The notes beneath the pieces were generated by a model that worked only from the letters and a program-made list of their open reading frames with translations, searched no databases and was not told the origin of the DNA. From Occultella gossypii (GTDB taxonomy: Bacteria > Actinomycetota > Actinomycetes > Actinomycetales > Beutenbergiaceae), in contig NZ_JAGSHT010000007.1 of NCBI RefSeq assembly GCF_019947135.1, forward strand, positions 186,001-250,000: a DNA stretch of 64,000 nucleotides, given 5' to 3'. Made by a program: the position numbers and the translations under genes. Below are positions 56,050 through 64,000 of the stretch, piece by piece; the first letter of the stretch is position 1, and the number at the start of each line of letters is the position of its first letter.

Positions 56050-56829
56050 CTACGCAGGTAGCGTGTGCTCGCCGAGACGCTGTGCGAGCTCCCCGGCCGC
56101 CTGCTGCAGCTCGTGACGACACCGGTCCGCCTGCTCCGCGGAGAACCGCGCGGTGGTGCCGCTCACGGAGAGCGCCGCGACCACCTCGCCGTCGCGGTCG
56201 AACACCGGCACGGCGACGCAGCGGACGCCGAGGATGTACTCGCCGTCGTCCTCGGCCCAGCCCCGCTCCCGGGCCGCCGCGACGTCCGCCCGCAACGACG
56301 CGACGTCGGGCCGGGTGTGCTCGGTGAAGACCTCGAGCCCGCCGTTCCCGTAGAGCTCGGTCAGGCCGGCATCGTCCAGGGCCGTGAGCAGCGCCTTGCC
56401 GAGGCCGGTGGCGTGGCAGGGCAGGCGCGCTCCGATGCGCTGGTCGAACACGAGTTTGTGGGTGCCGTGACTCTTGGCGAGGCAGACCTGGTCCGCGCCG
56501 GACCGGATCGCGAGCCGGACCGTCTCGCCCGTCGAGTCCCGCACGGCGTCCATGAACGGGCGCGCCCGTTGGCTCAGGCTCTGTGCGCCGTCGTAGGCCT
56601 GGCCGACCTCCCAGGCGCGCAGGCCAAGGGTCACCCGCATGGTGACGGGATCGCGCTCGGCCCAGCCGGCTTCGACCAGTGCGCCGATCAGGTGATGCGC
56701 GCTCGACTTCGGCAGATCGAGCGCCACCGCCACCTCGGTGAGACTCAGGCTCTCGGAGTCGGCAAGCAGCTCCAGCACCCGCAGGCCGCGGGCGAGCGCA
56801 GGTGCGCCGGTGCGTCGTTCGGTGTCCAC
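56050..56829 (-). CDS. IclR-family transcriptional regulator
   Basis: Regulator (259 residues): N-terminal winged helix (RGLRVLELLADSESLSLTEVA, LDLPKSSAHHLIGALVEAGW) and a C-terminal IclR effector domain (about 75-255; LPCHATGLGKALLTAL, GVRCVAVPVFDRDGEVVAALSVSG). GTG at 56829 has AGGGG 8 bases upstream; a GTG seven codons earlier is possible. It is divergent from the amidohydrolase gene and has a TCGTTC-N8-GAACGA palindrome in its own promoter; the same half-site layout recurs at 61909 and 63100, which marks likely regulon members. The effector is probably an organic or sugar acid, by family analogy. Confidence 0.93.
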   Translation of the reverse strand: MDTERRTGAPALARGLRVLELLADSESLSLTEVAVALDLPKSSAHHLIGALVEAGWAERDPVTMRVTLGLRAWEVGQAYDGAQSLSQRARPFMDAVRDSTGETVRLAIRSGADQVCLAKSHGTHKLVFDQRIGARLPCHATGLGKALLTALDDAGLTELYGNGGLEVFTEHTRPDVASLRADVAAARERGWAEDDGEYILGVRCVAVPVFDRDGEVVAALSVSGTTARFSAEQADRCRHELQQAAGELAQRLGEHTLPA

Positions 56830-56842
56830 TACTGATCCCCTG

Positions 56843-56862
56843 TCGTTCACTCTGTCGAACGA
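56843..56862. promoter_or_regulatory. IclR operator candidate TCGTTC-N8-GAACGA
   Basis: Perfect 6-bp arms with an 8-base spacer overlap the region just upstream of iclR (14 bp from its preferred start) and face the divergent amidohydrolase gene. The inner GTTC-N8-GAAC recurs at 61910-61925 and 63101-63116. Confidence 0.65.
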
Positions 56863-56974
56863 TACTTCACCATGGACAACCTGGCCGCCCCGTCGCCACG
56901 CAGCCCCGTGGTATCGCGAAGGGCCGGCTCGCTAGGCTTTCCGCGCACGCCCCGCCGGCCCGAGGAGTCGTCCC

Positions 56975-57832
56975 GTGATCATCGACGCGCACGCCCACGC
57001 TTGGGCGCGCTGGCCCTATCCGGCCGCCGTGCCGGACCCGCTCACCCGCGGCAGCGTCGGCTCGCTGCTGTACGAGATGGACGCGGCCGGCGTGGACCGG
57101 GCGCTGGTGGTCTGCGCCGGGATCGGCGGCGGTGAGGACCGCACTGACAACACCCGCAACAACGACTACGTCCTGACCGCCGCGGCCGAGCACCCGGATC
57201 GCCTGAGTGTCGCCCTCGACGTGGACTCGCGATGGACACCCGAGTACCACCTTCCCGGCGCGCCCCAGCGGCTGGCGAGGGCGCTCGCGGAGGCGGGCGA
57301 CGCCGTCGGGCAGGTGGTCGGGGTGACCCACTACCTCACGGACGAGACCGACGACTGGTTCGGAAGCGACGACGCTGACGGCTTCCTCTCCACGCTCGCC
57401 GCACATGGTCTGCTCCTCTCGCTGCACGCGCGGCCGGCGTGGTTCGGGGCCGTCGCCGCGGCGGCGCGAGCGCACCCGGACGTGGCGGTGCTGATCCACC
57501 ATCAGGGCCACGTCGATGCCGATGCACCGGGCGAGGTCGCGGCCCTGCGTGACCTCGCAACGGTGGCGAACGTGTACGTGAAGGTCAGCGGGTTCCACTA
57601 CCTCACCGAGCGCACGTGGGACTTCCCCTACCCCGACCGGCGCGTGCTGGCGGATCTGCTGGAGCACTTCGGGCCGCAGCGGCTGGCGTGGGGATCGGAC
57701 TTCCCGGTCTCCCGTCCGCACCTGACCTATCGGCAGACCCTGGAGGCAGTCCGGGCGCATTCAGGGCTCGACGGCGGATCCTCGGCCGCCGTACTCGGCG
57801 GCACCATGGCGGGGCTGCTCGGGCTCGGCTGA
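56975..57832 (+). CDS. Amidohydrolase-2-family metal-dependent hydrolase
   Basis: TIM-barrel hydrolase (285 residues) of the amidohydrolase-2 type (decarboxylases and lactonases such as LigI-like proteins). Metal ligands: IDAHAHAWARWP (about 3-14), LSLHARPAWFG (about 148), LIHHQGHVDAD (about 172) and WGSDFPVSRPH (about 231). GTG at 56975 has GAGGAG 7 bases upstream. It is divergent from iclR across a 145-bp region with the operator. Lactone hydrolysis in sugar-acid breakdown would fit the cluster, but is inference. Confidence 0.86.
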   Translation: MIIDAHAHAWARWPYPAAVPDPLTRGSVGSLLYEMDAAGVDRALVVCAGIGGGEDRTDNTRNNDYVLTAAAEHPDRLSVALDVDSRWTPEYHLPGAPQRLARALAEAGDAVGQVVGVTHYLTDETDDWFGSDDADGFLSTLAAHGLLLSLHARPAWFGAVAAAARAHPDVAVLIHHQGHVDADAPGEVAALRDLATVANVYVKVSGFHYLTERTWDFPYPDRRVLADLLEHFGPQRLAWGSDFPVSRPHLTYRQTLEAVRAHSGLDGGSSAAVLGGTMAGLLGLG

Positions 57833-57834
57833 GG

Positions 57835-58716
57835 TCAGCTTGAGAAGGGCTCCAGCGCGCCGCTGAAGTCCAGTTCGTCCGGCTCGAGCCACTGGGCCAC
57901 GACCTCGGTCACGGCCTCGACATGCGTTGAGTCGGCGACCACGAGCTGCACCTCGAGCAGTCCGCTGACGCCGCTGCCGGTCGACAGCAGGTCCAACTCC
58001 TCCCAGACGGCGTTGAGAGCGTCCTGCGCCGCGCGGATCTCGGACTGCAGCGGCAGGTCGCTGGTCTGCACGCACAGCGGCCCGGCGTAGACCTCGCGGA
58101 AATCCTCCCGGGCCTCGGTCGCGTCGCCGGAGACGAGCACGTTCATCACGTCGCCACCGCCGGAGACGTAACTGAGCACGTACCCGTCGTAGGCCTCGAG
58201 GAGCATCATCAGGTCCGACTGCTGGGTGAGCAGGTCGGTGCCCTCGGGCCCACCGCCGGCCTGGGTCTCGTCGTCACACAGCTCCGGGAACTCGAGGGGT
58301 TCGGGCGTCGGCGCCACCCACCCGGCCGGCGGCTCGGAGGTCGGCGGCTCGGTCAACGTGAAGGAGGTCCCGTCGTAGGTGCCGACTACCCAGGCGTCGC
58401 CCCAGGTCCGTCCAGAGGCCGATTCGTGGTCCAGCGTGTCCCAGCGCTCGAAGCCGATCAGTTCGGGTCCAGCGCACTGGGGCGGGTACGACGTCAGGAT
58501 GCCGCCGAGACAGATCTCGGCCGGCTCACCATCGACCTGCATGATCGTGCCGACGCCGACCAGGACCTCGCCGGCCGGGTCGGAGTTGGTGCCACTGATC
58601 GTCGGACCACCGTCCGACGGGCCGCCGCTGCCCGGTGAACCGCCGAGCCCACCGCACGCCGCAAGCACCAGCCCCGCGACCACGCCCAGTGCCGCTCCCA
58701 CCCACCGTCGCCCCAT
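57835..58716 (-). CDS. Lipoprotein of unknown function
   Basis: Predicted lipoprotein (293 residues): MGRR, hydrophobic stretch, lipobox LAAC with Cys21, then a Gly/Ser/Pro-rich linker. The mature part is acidic with four or so more Cys that may form disulfides outside the cell (CLGG, PPQCAG, ELCDDE, GPLCVQ). I recognise no family; the design suggests a surface or binding protein. It lies 2 bp after the amidohydrolase stop on the opposite strand and 69 bp upstream of the ABC permease stop; co-transcription with neighbours is not indicated. Confidence 0.75.
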   Translation of the reverse strand: MGRRWVGAALGVVAGLVLAACGGLGGSPGSGGPSDGGPTISGTNSDPAGEVLVGVGTIMQVDGEPAEICLGGILTSYPPQCAGPELIGFERWDTLDHESASGRTWGDAWVVGTYDGTSFTLTEPPTSEPPAGWVAPTPEPLEFPELCDDETQAGGGPEGTDLLTQQSDLMMLLEAYDGYVLSYVSGGGDVMNVLVSGDATEAREDFREVYAGPLCVQTSDLPLQSEIRAAQDALNAVWEELDLLSTGSGVSGLLEVQLVVADSTHVEAVTEVVAQWLEPDELDFSGALEPFSS

Positions 58717-58785
58717 GCCGAGCCTCCCTCGTCCTACCGGGCTTATGTCGCGCGCGCCGCCTGGATTGCAGGAACGGGGTACCCG

Positions 58786-59616
58786 TCAGCCCTTCAAGCC
58801 GCTCGCGAAGCCCTTGATGATGTACTTCTGCAGCAGGAAGTAGACGATCAGCACCGGCAGGATCGCCATCACGATGCCCGCGAACGTCATGCCCCAGTTC
58901 GTCGCGTACTCACCGCGGAACGCGTAGATCGCCACGGTCAGGGTTCGCTTGTCCGAGCCGCCGAGGTAGAGCAGCGGGGTCAGGAAGTCGTTCCAGATAT
59001 TGATGGCGTTGATGATGATCACCGTGCCGGTCACCGGCCGCAACAGCGGGAACGCGATCCTCGAGTAAACCTGCCACTGCGAGGCGCCGTCCACCCGAGC
59101 CGCCTCCTCGTAGGTCGGTGACTGAGCGCGCAGGAAGCCGGTGTACAGGAAAATCGTGATCGGCAGCAGCGACCCGACGTGGAACACGATCAGCGAGGTG
59201 TAGGTCTGCAGCAGACCGAGGTCGCGCATCAACGTGTAGAGCGGCACCATGCCCAGTTGCAAGGGGATCATCATCCCGAGCAGGAACAGCATGAGCAGCA
59301 CCCCATGGATGCGACGGCCTCCCCGGACGATGGTGAACGCGGCCGCCGAGCCGATGAGGACCAGCAGCACGATGCTGAGCGAGGTGACCACCACCGAGTT
59401 GGCCAGGGCGCGGCCCAACTCTCCCTCGGCCCAGGCGTTGGTGAAGTTCTCGAGGTTCAGCGACTGCGGCAGCGCGATCGCGGACTCAGCCACCTCCGCC
59501 GAGGACTTGAACGCCATCGTCACCATCACATAGACGGGGAAGATGAACGCGACGACGGCCGCGATCATGACGATCTCGAGCCAGATGTTGCTCGCTCCGT
59601 ACCGAATCCGGGACAT
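58786..59616 (-). CDS. ABC sugar transporter permease (MalG type)
   Basis: Second permease (276 residues, six predicted helices) of an importer. The EAA loop reads YEEAARVDGASQWQVYSRIAFPLLRP (shown by YEEAARVDGASQW), and the C-terminus ends in FLLQKYIIKGFASGLKG, typical for CUT1 permeases. ATG at 59616 overlaps the preceding stop (TGATG). No ATPase gene follows: the next genes are an unrelated lipoprotein and hydrolase, so the importer must borrow an ATPase. Confidence 0.93.
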   Translation of the reverse strand: MSRIRYGASNIWLEIVMIAAVVAFIFPVYVMVTMAFKSSAEVAESAIALPQSLNLENFTNAWAEGELGRALANSVVVTSLSIVLLVLIGSAAAFTIVRGGRRIHGVLLMLFLLGMMIPLQLGMVPLYTLMRDLGLLQTYTSLIVFHVGSLLPITIFLYTGFLRAQSPTYEEAARVDGASQWQVYSRIAFPLLRPVTGTVIIINAINIWNDFLTPLLYLGGSDKRTLTVAIYAFRGEYATNWGMTFAGIVMAILPVLIVYFLLQKYIIKGFASGLKG

Positions 59617-60542
59617 CACGCCTCCACCTCGCCGCGTCGAGTCGCCGAGATCTGCACGAAGGCGATCATCGCCACGATCATCGTCAGCACGAGTGCGATC
59701 GCGGTGCCGTAGCCGTAGTGGCCGAGCACGAACACCTCGCGGTACATCAGCAGGGAGAGGGTCTCGGTGGCGTATCCGGGCCCACCGCTGGTCATCACGA
59801 AGACCTGGTCGAAGAGCTTCAGTCCGCCGATCATGGTCAGCGCCAGCACGATCGTGGTGGCCTGCCCGATCATCGGCCTGGTGATGCTCCAGAACCGGCG
59901 CCACCGGCCGGCCCCGTTGAGCGAGGCAGCCTCGTACAGTTCCTCCGGCACCCCCTGCAGGCCGGCGAGGAAGATCACCATGGACAGCCCCACGTGCTGC
60001 CACACGACGGTCACGATGACCGACCACAGCGCGACCGACGAGTCCCCCAGCCAGTTCTGGACCAGGGCATCGAGCCCGATACCGGATAGCACCGTGTCGA
60101 TCGGCCCGCCTCGCGAGTACATGAACTGCCAGAGCACGCCGATCGCGATCGGGGGCAACAGCATCGGGGCGAAGAACAGGGTGCGCAGCAGGTTCCGCGA
60201 GCGGATGGCGGTGTTCAGTGCCAGTGCCAGCACGAGCCCGAGCAGGCTCTGTCCGATCACCACCGCCACGGACAGTACGAGCGTGTTTCGCAGCGAGGCG
60301 AGTGCGCGCTCGTCCTGGACGAGCTCGGCGAAGTTCGCGCCGCCGATGAACGAGGGGTAGGGCCCACCGTTCCAGTCGGTGAACGCGTAGTAAGCACCGG
60401 ACAGGCTCGGGTAGACGACCACGACGCCGTAGGCGACCAGGGCGGGCACGATGAACCACCACGAGACCCTGGTCCGTGGTCGGCGCCGCCGCTCCGGCTG
60501 ACGTGCCAGGCCACCCAGCGGCGCAGTCTGGACTGACGTCAC
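59616..60542 (-). CDS. ABC sugar transporter permease (MalF type)
   Basis: First permease (308 residues) with an Arg-rich N-terminus, six predicted helices (first: WFIVPALVAYGVVVVYP), and an EAA loop with LYEAASLNGAGRWRRFWSI. The GTG start overlaps the binding-protein stop (GTGA). Order lipoprotein-permease-permease is the usual CUT1 carbohydrate importer layout. Substrate unknown, but neighbours (CE15-like esterase, flavoprotein, zinc dehydrogenase) suggest a uronate- or alcohol-type sugar derivative. Confidence 0.93.
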   Translation of the reverse strand: MTSVQTAPLGGLARQPERRRRPRTRVSWWFIVPALVAYGVVVVYPSLSGAYYAFTDWNGGPYPSFIGGANFAELVQDERALASLRNTLVLSVAVVIGQSLLGLVLALALNTAIRSRNLLRTLFFAPMLLPPIAIGVLWQFMYSRGGPIDTVLSGIGLDALVQNWLGDSSVALWSVIVTVVWQHVGLSMVIFLAGLQGVPEELYEAASLNGAGRWRRFWSITRPMIGQATTIVLALTMIGGLKLFDQVFVMTSGGPGYATETLSLLMYREVFVLGHYGYGTAIALVLTMIVAMIAFVQISATRRGEVEA

Positions 60543-61840
60543 GCGCCGTCCCCGAAGGCCGCATCCATCTCGGCCAGCAGCTCATCGATGGTCTTGGTTC
60601 CCTCGACCACCTGTTGGCCGGTCGCCATCAGCACCTGTTGCACCTCACCGTTCGGCCAGAGGTGATTGGCGAACGGCGTGGTCCGGTCCTCGTCCCGGAA
60701 CACCTGCAGCACGTCGTTCAGGTCGTTGTCGACCGGGTCCGCGTTCGCGAGCGCGGGCACCATCGCGGTCTCCTCCGCATACTGCGCCGCACGGGCCGGG
60801 TCGGAGAGGTACTCCAGGAAGGCCAGCGCAGTCGGGGCGTTCTCAGCATTGGCGTTCACCACGAGGTAGTCGGGCGAGAACGGGGTCCAGGTCTCGGCCG
60901 GGTCGTCGGTGGCCGGGAGGGCGAAGATGCCGATGTCGTCGAGCCCACCGGGCGCGTAGTCCGCGAGCACCGCAGCCGACCCGGAGGTGAGCGCGATCAT
61001 CGCGGCATCCCCGGTTCCGACCTGCTGGATCGTTTGGTCGCTCGCGACGCCGAGCGGCTGGTCGGTGGTGTAGCCGAGCTCGATCAGGGAGAGGAACTTC
61101 TCCCAGGTCTCATGCCACCCCTCCGACTCCGCGAACGTCGTCTCGCCGGCCGCACGCTGCTCGATGAAGTCGGGGTCGAGGTTCGCCACGAGCGACGCCG
61201 AGAGCATGTACGGGATGAACTGGATGTACGCGGGTGTGCCCAGCCCGAGCGCGATCGGCGTCGTGCCCGCGGCCTTGATCTGTTCGCAGACGTCGAGGAA
61301 CTCGGTCCACGTGGTCGGCACCTCGACGCCGACCTCCTCGAAGACGCTCCGGTTGTAGAACATCAGGAGCCCCTGGCCGCTCATCGGGTACGCGAACAGG
61401 CCGTCGTCGTTGCTCATCAGGGGCAGGAACGAGTCCGGCACCTGCTCGACCCACGGCTGGTCGGACAGGTCCATGACGTTGCCCTCGCCGGCCAGCGAGA
61501 GGACGGCCGACGGTACCGACGAACCCGGCGCCGAACGGAACATGTCCGGCGCGGTCCCGGACGTGATCTGGATCCGCAGCTGCTCGTTCAGGGAGTCGAC
61601 CTGCTGGAACTCGGCGTCGATGGTCGCCCCGGTCTCCTCCTCGAACTGGTCGTAGAAGAGTTCCAGGCCGCGGTTCTGCTCGGGGCTCGTCGCGAGCGTG
61701 AGCTCACCACCGATCTCCCCGTCTCCCGATCCGTCGGGATCGGAGCCTGGTCCAGTGCTTGACCCGCACGCGACGAGCGTGCCGGCGAGCGCCAGCGCAA
61801 CCACGGGAAAGAGTCCGCGCGAGCGGGACCGACGAGACAT
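60539..61840 (-). CDS. ABC sugar transporter, substrate-binding lipoprotein
   Basis: Solute-binding protein (433 residues) with a lipoprotein signal: MSRRSRSR, hydrophobic run, lipobox TLVAC with Cys about 25, then an acidic Ser/Gly/Asp linker. Features such as YPMSGQGLLMFYNRSVFEEVGV (parts: GQGLLMFYNRSVF) and WTEFLDVCEQIKAAG are those of CUT1 carbohydrate binders. ATG at 61840 has GGAGGG 5 bases upstream. The operator candidate GTTC-N8-GAAC lies 70-85 bp upstream. First gene of the importer operon. Confidence 0.93.
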   Translation of the reverse strand: MSRRSRSRGLFPVVALALAGTLVACGSSTGPGSDPDGSGDGEIGGELTLATSPEQNRGLELFYDQFEEETGATIDAEFQQVDSLNEQLRIQITSGTAPDMFRSAPGSSVPSAVLSLAGEGNVMDLSDQPWVEQVPDSFLPLMSNDDGLFAYPMSGQGLLMFYNRSVFEEVGVEVPTTWTEFLDVCEQIKAAGTTPIALGLGTPAYIQFIPYMLSASLVANLDPDFIEQRAAGETTFAESEGWHETWEKFLSLIELGYTTDQPLGVASDQTIQQVGTGDAAMIALTSGSAAVLADYAPGGLDDIGIFALPATDDPAETWTPFSPDYLVVNANAENAPTALAFLEYLSDPARAAQYAEETAMVPALANADPVDNDLNDVLQVFRDEDRTTPFANHLWPNGEVQQVLMATGQQVVEGTKTIDELLAEMDAAFGDGA

Positions 61841-61908
61841 AACGCCCTCCATTGATGCGAGATGTGGTTCCGGCTCGGATTCCGGGCCGAACGGAACACC
61901 ATCGGTGG

Positions 61909-61928
61909 CGTTCCATATGTTGAACTGC
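61909..61928. promoter_or_regulatory. IclR operator candidate upstream of importer operon
   Basis: Read towards the binding-protein gene: GCAGTTCA-ac-ATA-tg-GAACG. It carries GTTC-N8-GAAC and matches 16 of 20 bases of the site at 63100-63119. Confidence 0.6.
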
Positions 61929-62047
61929 AGTTTGTTCAGGTGAACCCACGTTAGCACCGGCTCATGACGACAGCTCCGGTGACCCCGTTCAGGTGGATCG
62001 GCCCAGGCGTCGAACCGGTGCCCGTCGAAGGCCCGCCGCCGTGTCCC

Positions 62048-63091
62048 TCATGACCGGAGTCGATCCGGCGCGAACGCGACGAGGATCTTGCTCGCGGGGT
62101 CCGAGCCGTCGGCCAGGCCGGCGAACGCGGCCTGCGCCTGTTCGGGGCCGACGGTGCGCGAGATGAGCGGCGCCAGCTCCGCGCTCGCCCCGGCAGCCCA
62201 TGCGGCGGTGTCCGCGAAGTGGACAGGTGCGTAGCAGAACGCGCCGACCAGGGTGCGTTCCGCCGTCGAGATCGCGTAGGCGGGTAGCTCGACGGTCGGT
62301 GCGCCCATGCCGACGAGCACCACGGTGCCGCCGGCCGCCGTCGCGGCGAGTGCGGTCGCCAGGGTCGCGCTCACGCCGACGGCGTCGATGGTGACGTCGA
62401 TCTCGCCGGCCGACTCGTGCACGTCGTCGGCGCCGGGATCGACGACGGCGAACCCGAGCCGGGCGACGAGCGTCCGGCGGGCGGGGTGGGGCTCCGAGAC
62501 GAGGACGGACGCCGCGCCGAGCCGGCGGCAGGCGATCGCGACGGCCTGCCCGATCGGGCCGCCTCCGAGAACGAGCACCCGCGAGTCCGAGTCGACGCCG
62601 CCGCGCAATGCCGCGTGGTAGCCGACCGCGAGGGGCTCGACGAGGGCGCCGACGGCGACATCGCCGGCGAACGGTACGAGGTTGGCCGCGGGGGCCGCGA
62701 GGTAGTCGGCGAACGCGCTCGAGATGGCGGGGTCGACGCCGATCACGCGGCGCCGGGCGCAGATGTGGGCGTTGCCCTCGAGGCAGCGCGCGCACGTGCC
62801 GCAGGCGAGGTTGGGATTCAGTACCACGACGTCACCGAGCGCGTGGCCGGTGGCGCCGTCACCGAGCGCCGCGACGATGCCGACCGTCTCGTGCCCCATG
62901 ACCTGACCGGGCTGGCGACGCCCGTTCTCGCCGGTGTAGCCGTGCAGGTCGGAGCCGCAGATCCCGGTCGCCACGATGCGCACGAGCACCTCCCCCGGCG
63001 CCGGGAGGGGGGTGGGTCGATCCTCAAGGAGGAGGGTGCCGAAGTCGGCGAGCACGAGTGCGCGCATCTGTGCGGGGACGGTCGTGGGCAT
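62048..63091 (-). CDS. Zinc-dependent alcohol/polyol dehydrogenase (MDR family)
   Basis: Medium-chain dehydrogenase (347 residues). Catalytic zinc site: GICGSDLHGYTG (Cys about 43) and GHETVG (His about 68), structural zinc Cys cluster CGTCARCLEGNAHIC (about 98-112) intact, cofactor loop VLGGGPIGQAVAIA (about 172). It resembles sorbitol/threonine/galactitol-type dehydrogenases, so oxidation of a sugar alcohol or sugar acid is likely. ATG at 63091 is chosen; an operator copy ends 9 bp before it, implying a very short leader or a leaderless transcript with a later start (ATG 63067). Confidence 0.9.
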   Translation of the reverse strand: MPTTVPAQMRALVLADFGTLLLEDRPTPLPAPGEVLVRIVATGICGSDLHGYTGENGRRQPGQVMGHETVGIVAALGDGATGHALGDVVVLNPNLACGTCARCLEGNAHICARRRVIGVDPAISSAFADYLAAPAANLVPFAGDVAVGALVEPLAVGYHAALRGGVDSDSRVLVLGGGPIGQAVAIACRRLGAASVLVSEPHPARRTLVARLGFAVVDPGADDVHESAGEIDVTIDAVGVSATLATALAATAAGGTVVLVGMGAPTVELPAYAISTAERTLVGAFCYAPVHFADTAAWAAGASAELAPLISRTVGPEQAQAAFAGLADGSDPASKILVAFAPDRLRS

Positions 63092-63099
63092 CGGTGCCT

Positions 63100-63119
63100 C
63101 GTTCTCTATTGTGAACTGC
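63100..63119. promoter_or_regulatory. IclR operator candidate immediately upstream of the dehydrogenase gene
   Basis: Read towards the gene: GCAGTTCA-ca-ATA-ga-GAACG. GTTC-N8-GAAC (63101-63116) lies 10-25 bp before the ATG, where bound protein could block transcription or initiation. Confidence 0.6.
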
Positions 63120-63200
63120 GTTTCTAGATGCGGAACCACCCTAACGGGCTAGCACTGCCGGTGTCGACGTGCCGAGGCGGTGTCGGAGGTGAGTGACACG

Positions 63201-64000
63201 ATGGGCCGCATGCCGTTGACGACCGTTGCGCTCCCGTTCACCCCCCCGCTCGACGGTGACGCGATGTGGGACTACCTCGCCGCGCGCATCATCGCCGGCG
63301 TCGAGGAGATCGACGCGCACACCTACCGGCGCACGCTGGCGCTGCCGCACGGTCCCGGCGTGATCACGATCGCGCGGCCGGCACCGGGTGCGTCCAGCCT
63401 GAGCCTGGAGGTTTGCGCACATGCCGGGGACCTCGATGCCGCGGCCGCCGCGGCCGGCCGGATCGCAGATCTGGGTGCCGATCCGGCCGCGATCGTCGCC
63501 GGGCTGGGTGAGCATCCGTGGCTCGGACCTCTCGTGCGTGCGCGGCCCGGAGTGCGCGCACCGGGACAGGCGGACGGGTTCGAGATCGCGGTGCGGGCGG
63601 TCCTGGGCCAGCAGGTCTCACTCGCTGCCGCGTGTACGCACACCTCCCGCCTCGCCCGGGCGATCGGGACTCCGCTGGCCGCACCGAGCGGCGCGCTCAC
63701 CCACATGTTCCCGACCCCGGCGCAGCTCGCCCGGGTCGACCCGGACGACGGTGAGACGCTCGCGATGCCAGCCGGGCGCCGTCGGGCCCTGATCGCGCTC
63801 GCCCGGGCCGCCGACGACGGACTCGACCTTGACGGCGGACTCGACGCGGACGAGGCCGAGCGGCGCCTGCTCGCGCTTCCCGGGATCGGGCCGTGGACGA
63901 CGCAGTACGTACGTATGCGCGCTCTCGGCGACCCGGACGCCTACTGTGGCACCGACCTGGTGCTCCGGCGGGCGGCGGAGCGGCTCGCGGGCGCGACGGT
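63201..64000 (+). CDS. alkA: DNA-3-methyladenine glycosylase II (AlkA-like), 3' end beyond window
   Basis: DNA base-excision enzyme removing alkylated bases; 266 residues visible, the C-terminus cut by the right edge. N-terminal AlkA_N-type domain (LPFTPPLDGDAMWDYLAAR), then the helix-hairpin-helix GPD fold: FEIAVRAVLGQQVSLAAA (about 129-146) and LPGIGPWTTQYVRMRALGDP (about 223-242) with the catalytic Asp in YCGTDL shortly after. ATG at 63201 has GGAGG 11 bases upstream; GTG at 63189 is possible. No Ada domain precedes it, so regulation by methylation is not indicated here. Divergent from the zinc dehydrogenase gene. Confidence 0.9.
   Translation, partial: MGRMPLTTVALPFTPPLDGDAMWDYLAARIIAGVEEIDAHTYRRTLALPHGPGVITIARPAPGASSLSLEVCAHAGDLDAAAAAAGRIADLGADPAAIVAGLGEHPWLGPLVRARPGVRAPGQADGFEIAVRAVLGQQVSLAAACTHTSRLARAIGTPLAAPSGALTHMFPTPAQLARVDPDDGETLAMPAGRRRALIALARAADDGLDLDGGLDADEAERRLLALPGIGPWTTQYVRMRALGDPDAYCGTDLVLRRAAERLAGAT

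Noticed and set aside
56039-56066. Inverted repeat ACACGCT / AGCGTGT at the end of iclR as a terminator
   Set aside because: Loop of 14 bases, arms partly inside the coding sequence and no U-run; weak.

Overview
The window is chromosomal DNA of a very high-GC actinobacterium. GC-rich third positions, frequent GTG starts, a GlnR-type operator, an actinobacterial translational T-box and an ndk whose C-terminal region looks Cellulomonas-like all point to Micrococcales (for example Cellulomonadaceae, Beutenbergiaceae or Ruaniaceae). The genus cannot be settled from this sequence alone. I found no rRNA, tRNA, CRISPR array, insertion sequence or phage genes.

Layout. (1) 1-11617, all on the minus strand, is a core block: smc, a small membrane protein, ftsY, the nitrogen operon amtB-glnB-glnD, ffh, and the start of an amidohydrolase gene that runs off the left edge. 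amtB is preceded by a four-half-site GlnR box and a strong leader hairpin that overlaps its ribosome binding site. (2) 11879-22524 is a polysaccharide-utilisation locus: a complete ABC sugar importer (lipoprotein, two permeases, MsmK-type ATPase), a PHP metallohydrolase, a DeoR/LacI hybrid regulator, and a 1260-residue secreted heparinase II/III-type lyase with several accessory domains. (3) 22547-30167 is mostly minus-strand: a MacB-like ABC exporter pair, a membrane protein, pheA, a small membrane protein, mmsA, ndk and a DUF4233 protein. (4) 30187-44909 is an accessory stretch: an MFS exporter, the PTS-type dihydroxyacetone kinase operon dhaKLM with a clear terminator, DUF3626, a methyltransferase/HxlR pair, small enzymes, galE, and a translationally coupled VOC / 59-residue protein / disulfide-reductase-like flavoprotein group followed by a hydrolase and a USP protein. 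(5) 44922-49836 is folC and ileS with a T-box leader. ileS-folC-DUF4233-ndk is often one block in relatives, so region 4 looks inserted into it. (6) 50090-53476 holds a DHFR-family protein and an SDR / acyl-ligase pair whose ligase is open in frame into a GNAT gene. (7) 53545-63091 is a second carbohydrate/acid catabolic cluster: a CE15-like esterase, a flavoprotein, an IclR regulator, an amidohydrolase, an ABC sugar importer without its own ATPase, and a zinc alcohol dehydrogenase. (8) The right edge cuts an alkA-like DNA glycosylase gene.

The strongest new signal is a shared operator, GTTC-N8-GAAC, at three promoters in region 7: between iclR and the divergent amidohydrolase gene, upstream of the sugar-binding lipoprotein, and immediately upstream of the zinc dehydrogenase. 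It suggests that one IclR regulon ties this cluster together. Other points are a GlnD that ends after the HD domain without ACT domains, and a repeated about-20-residue coil at the C-terminus of the lyase.
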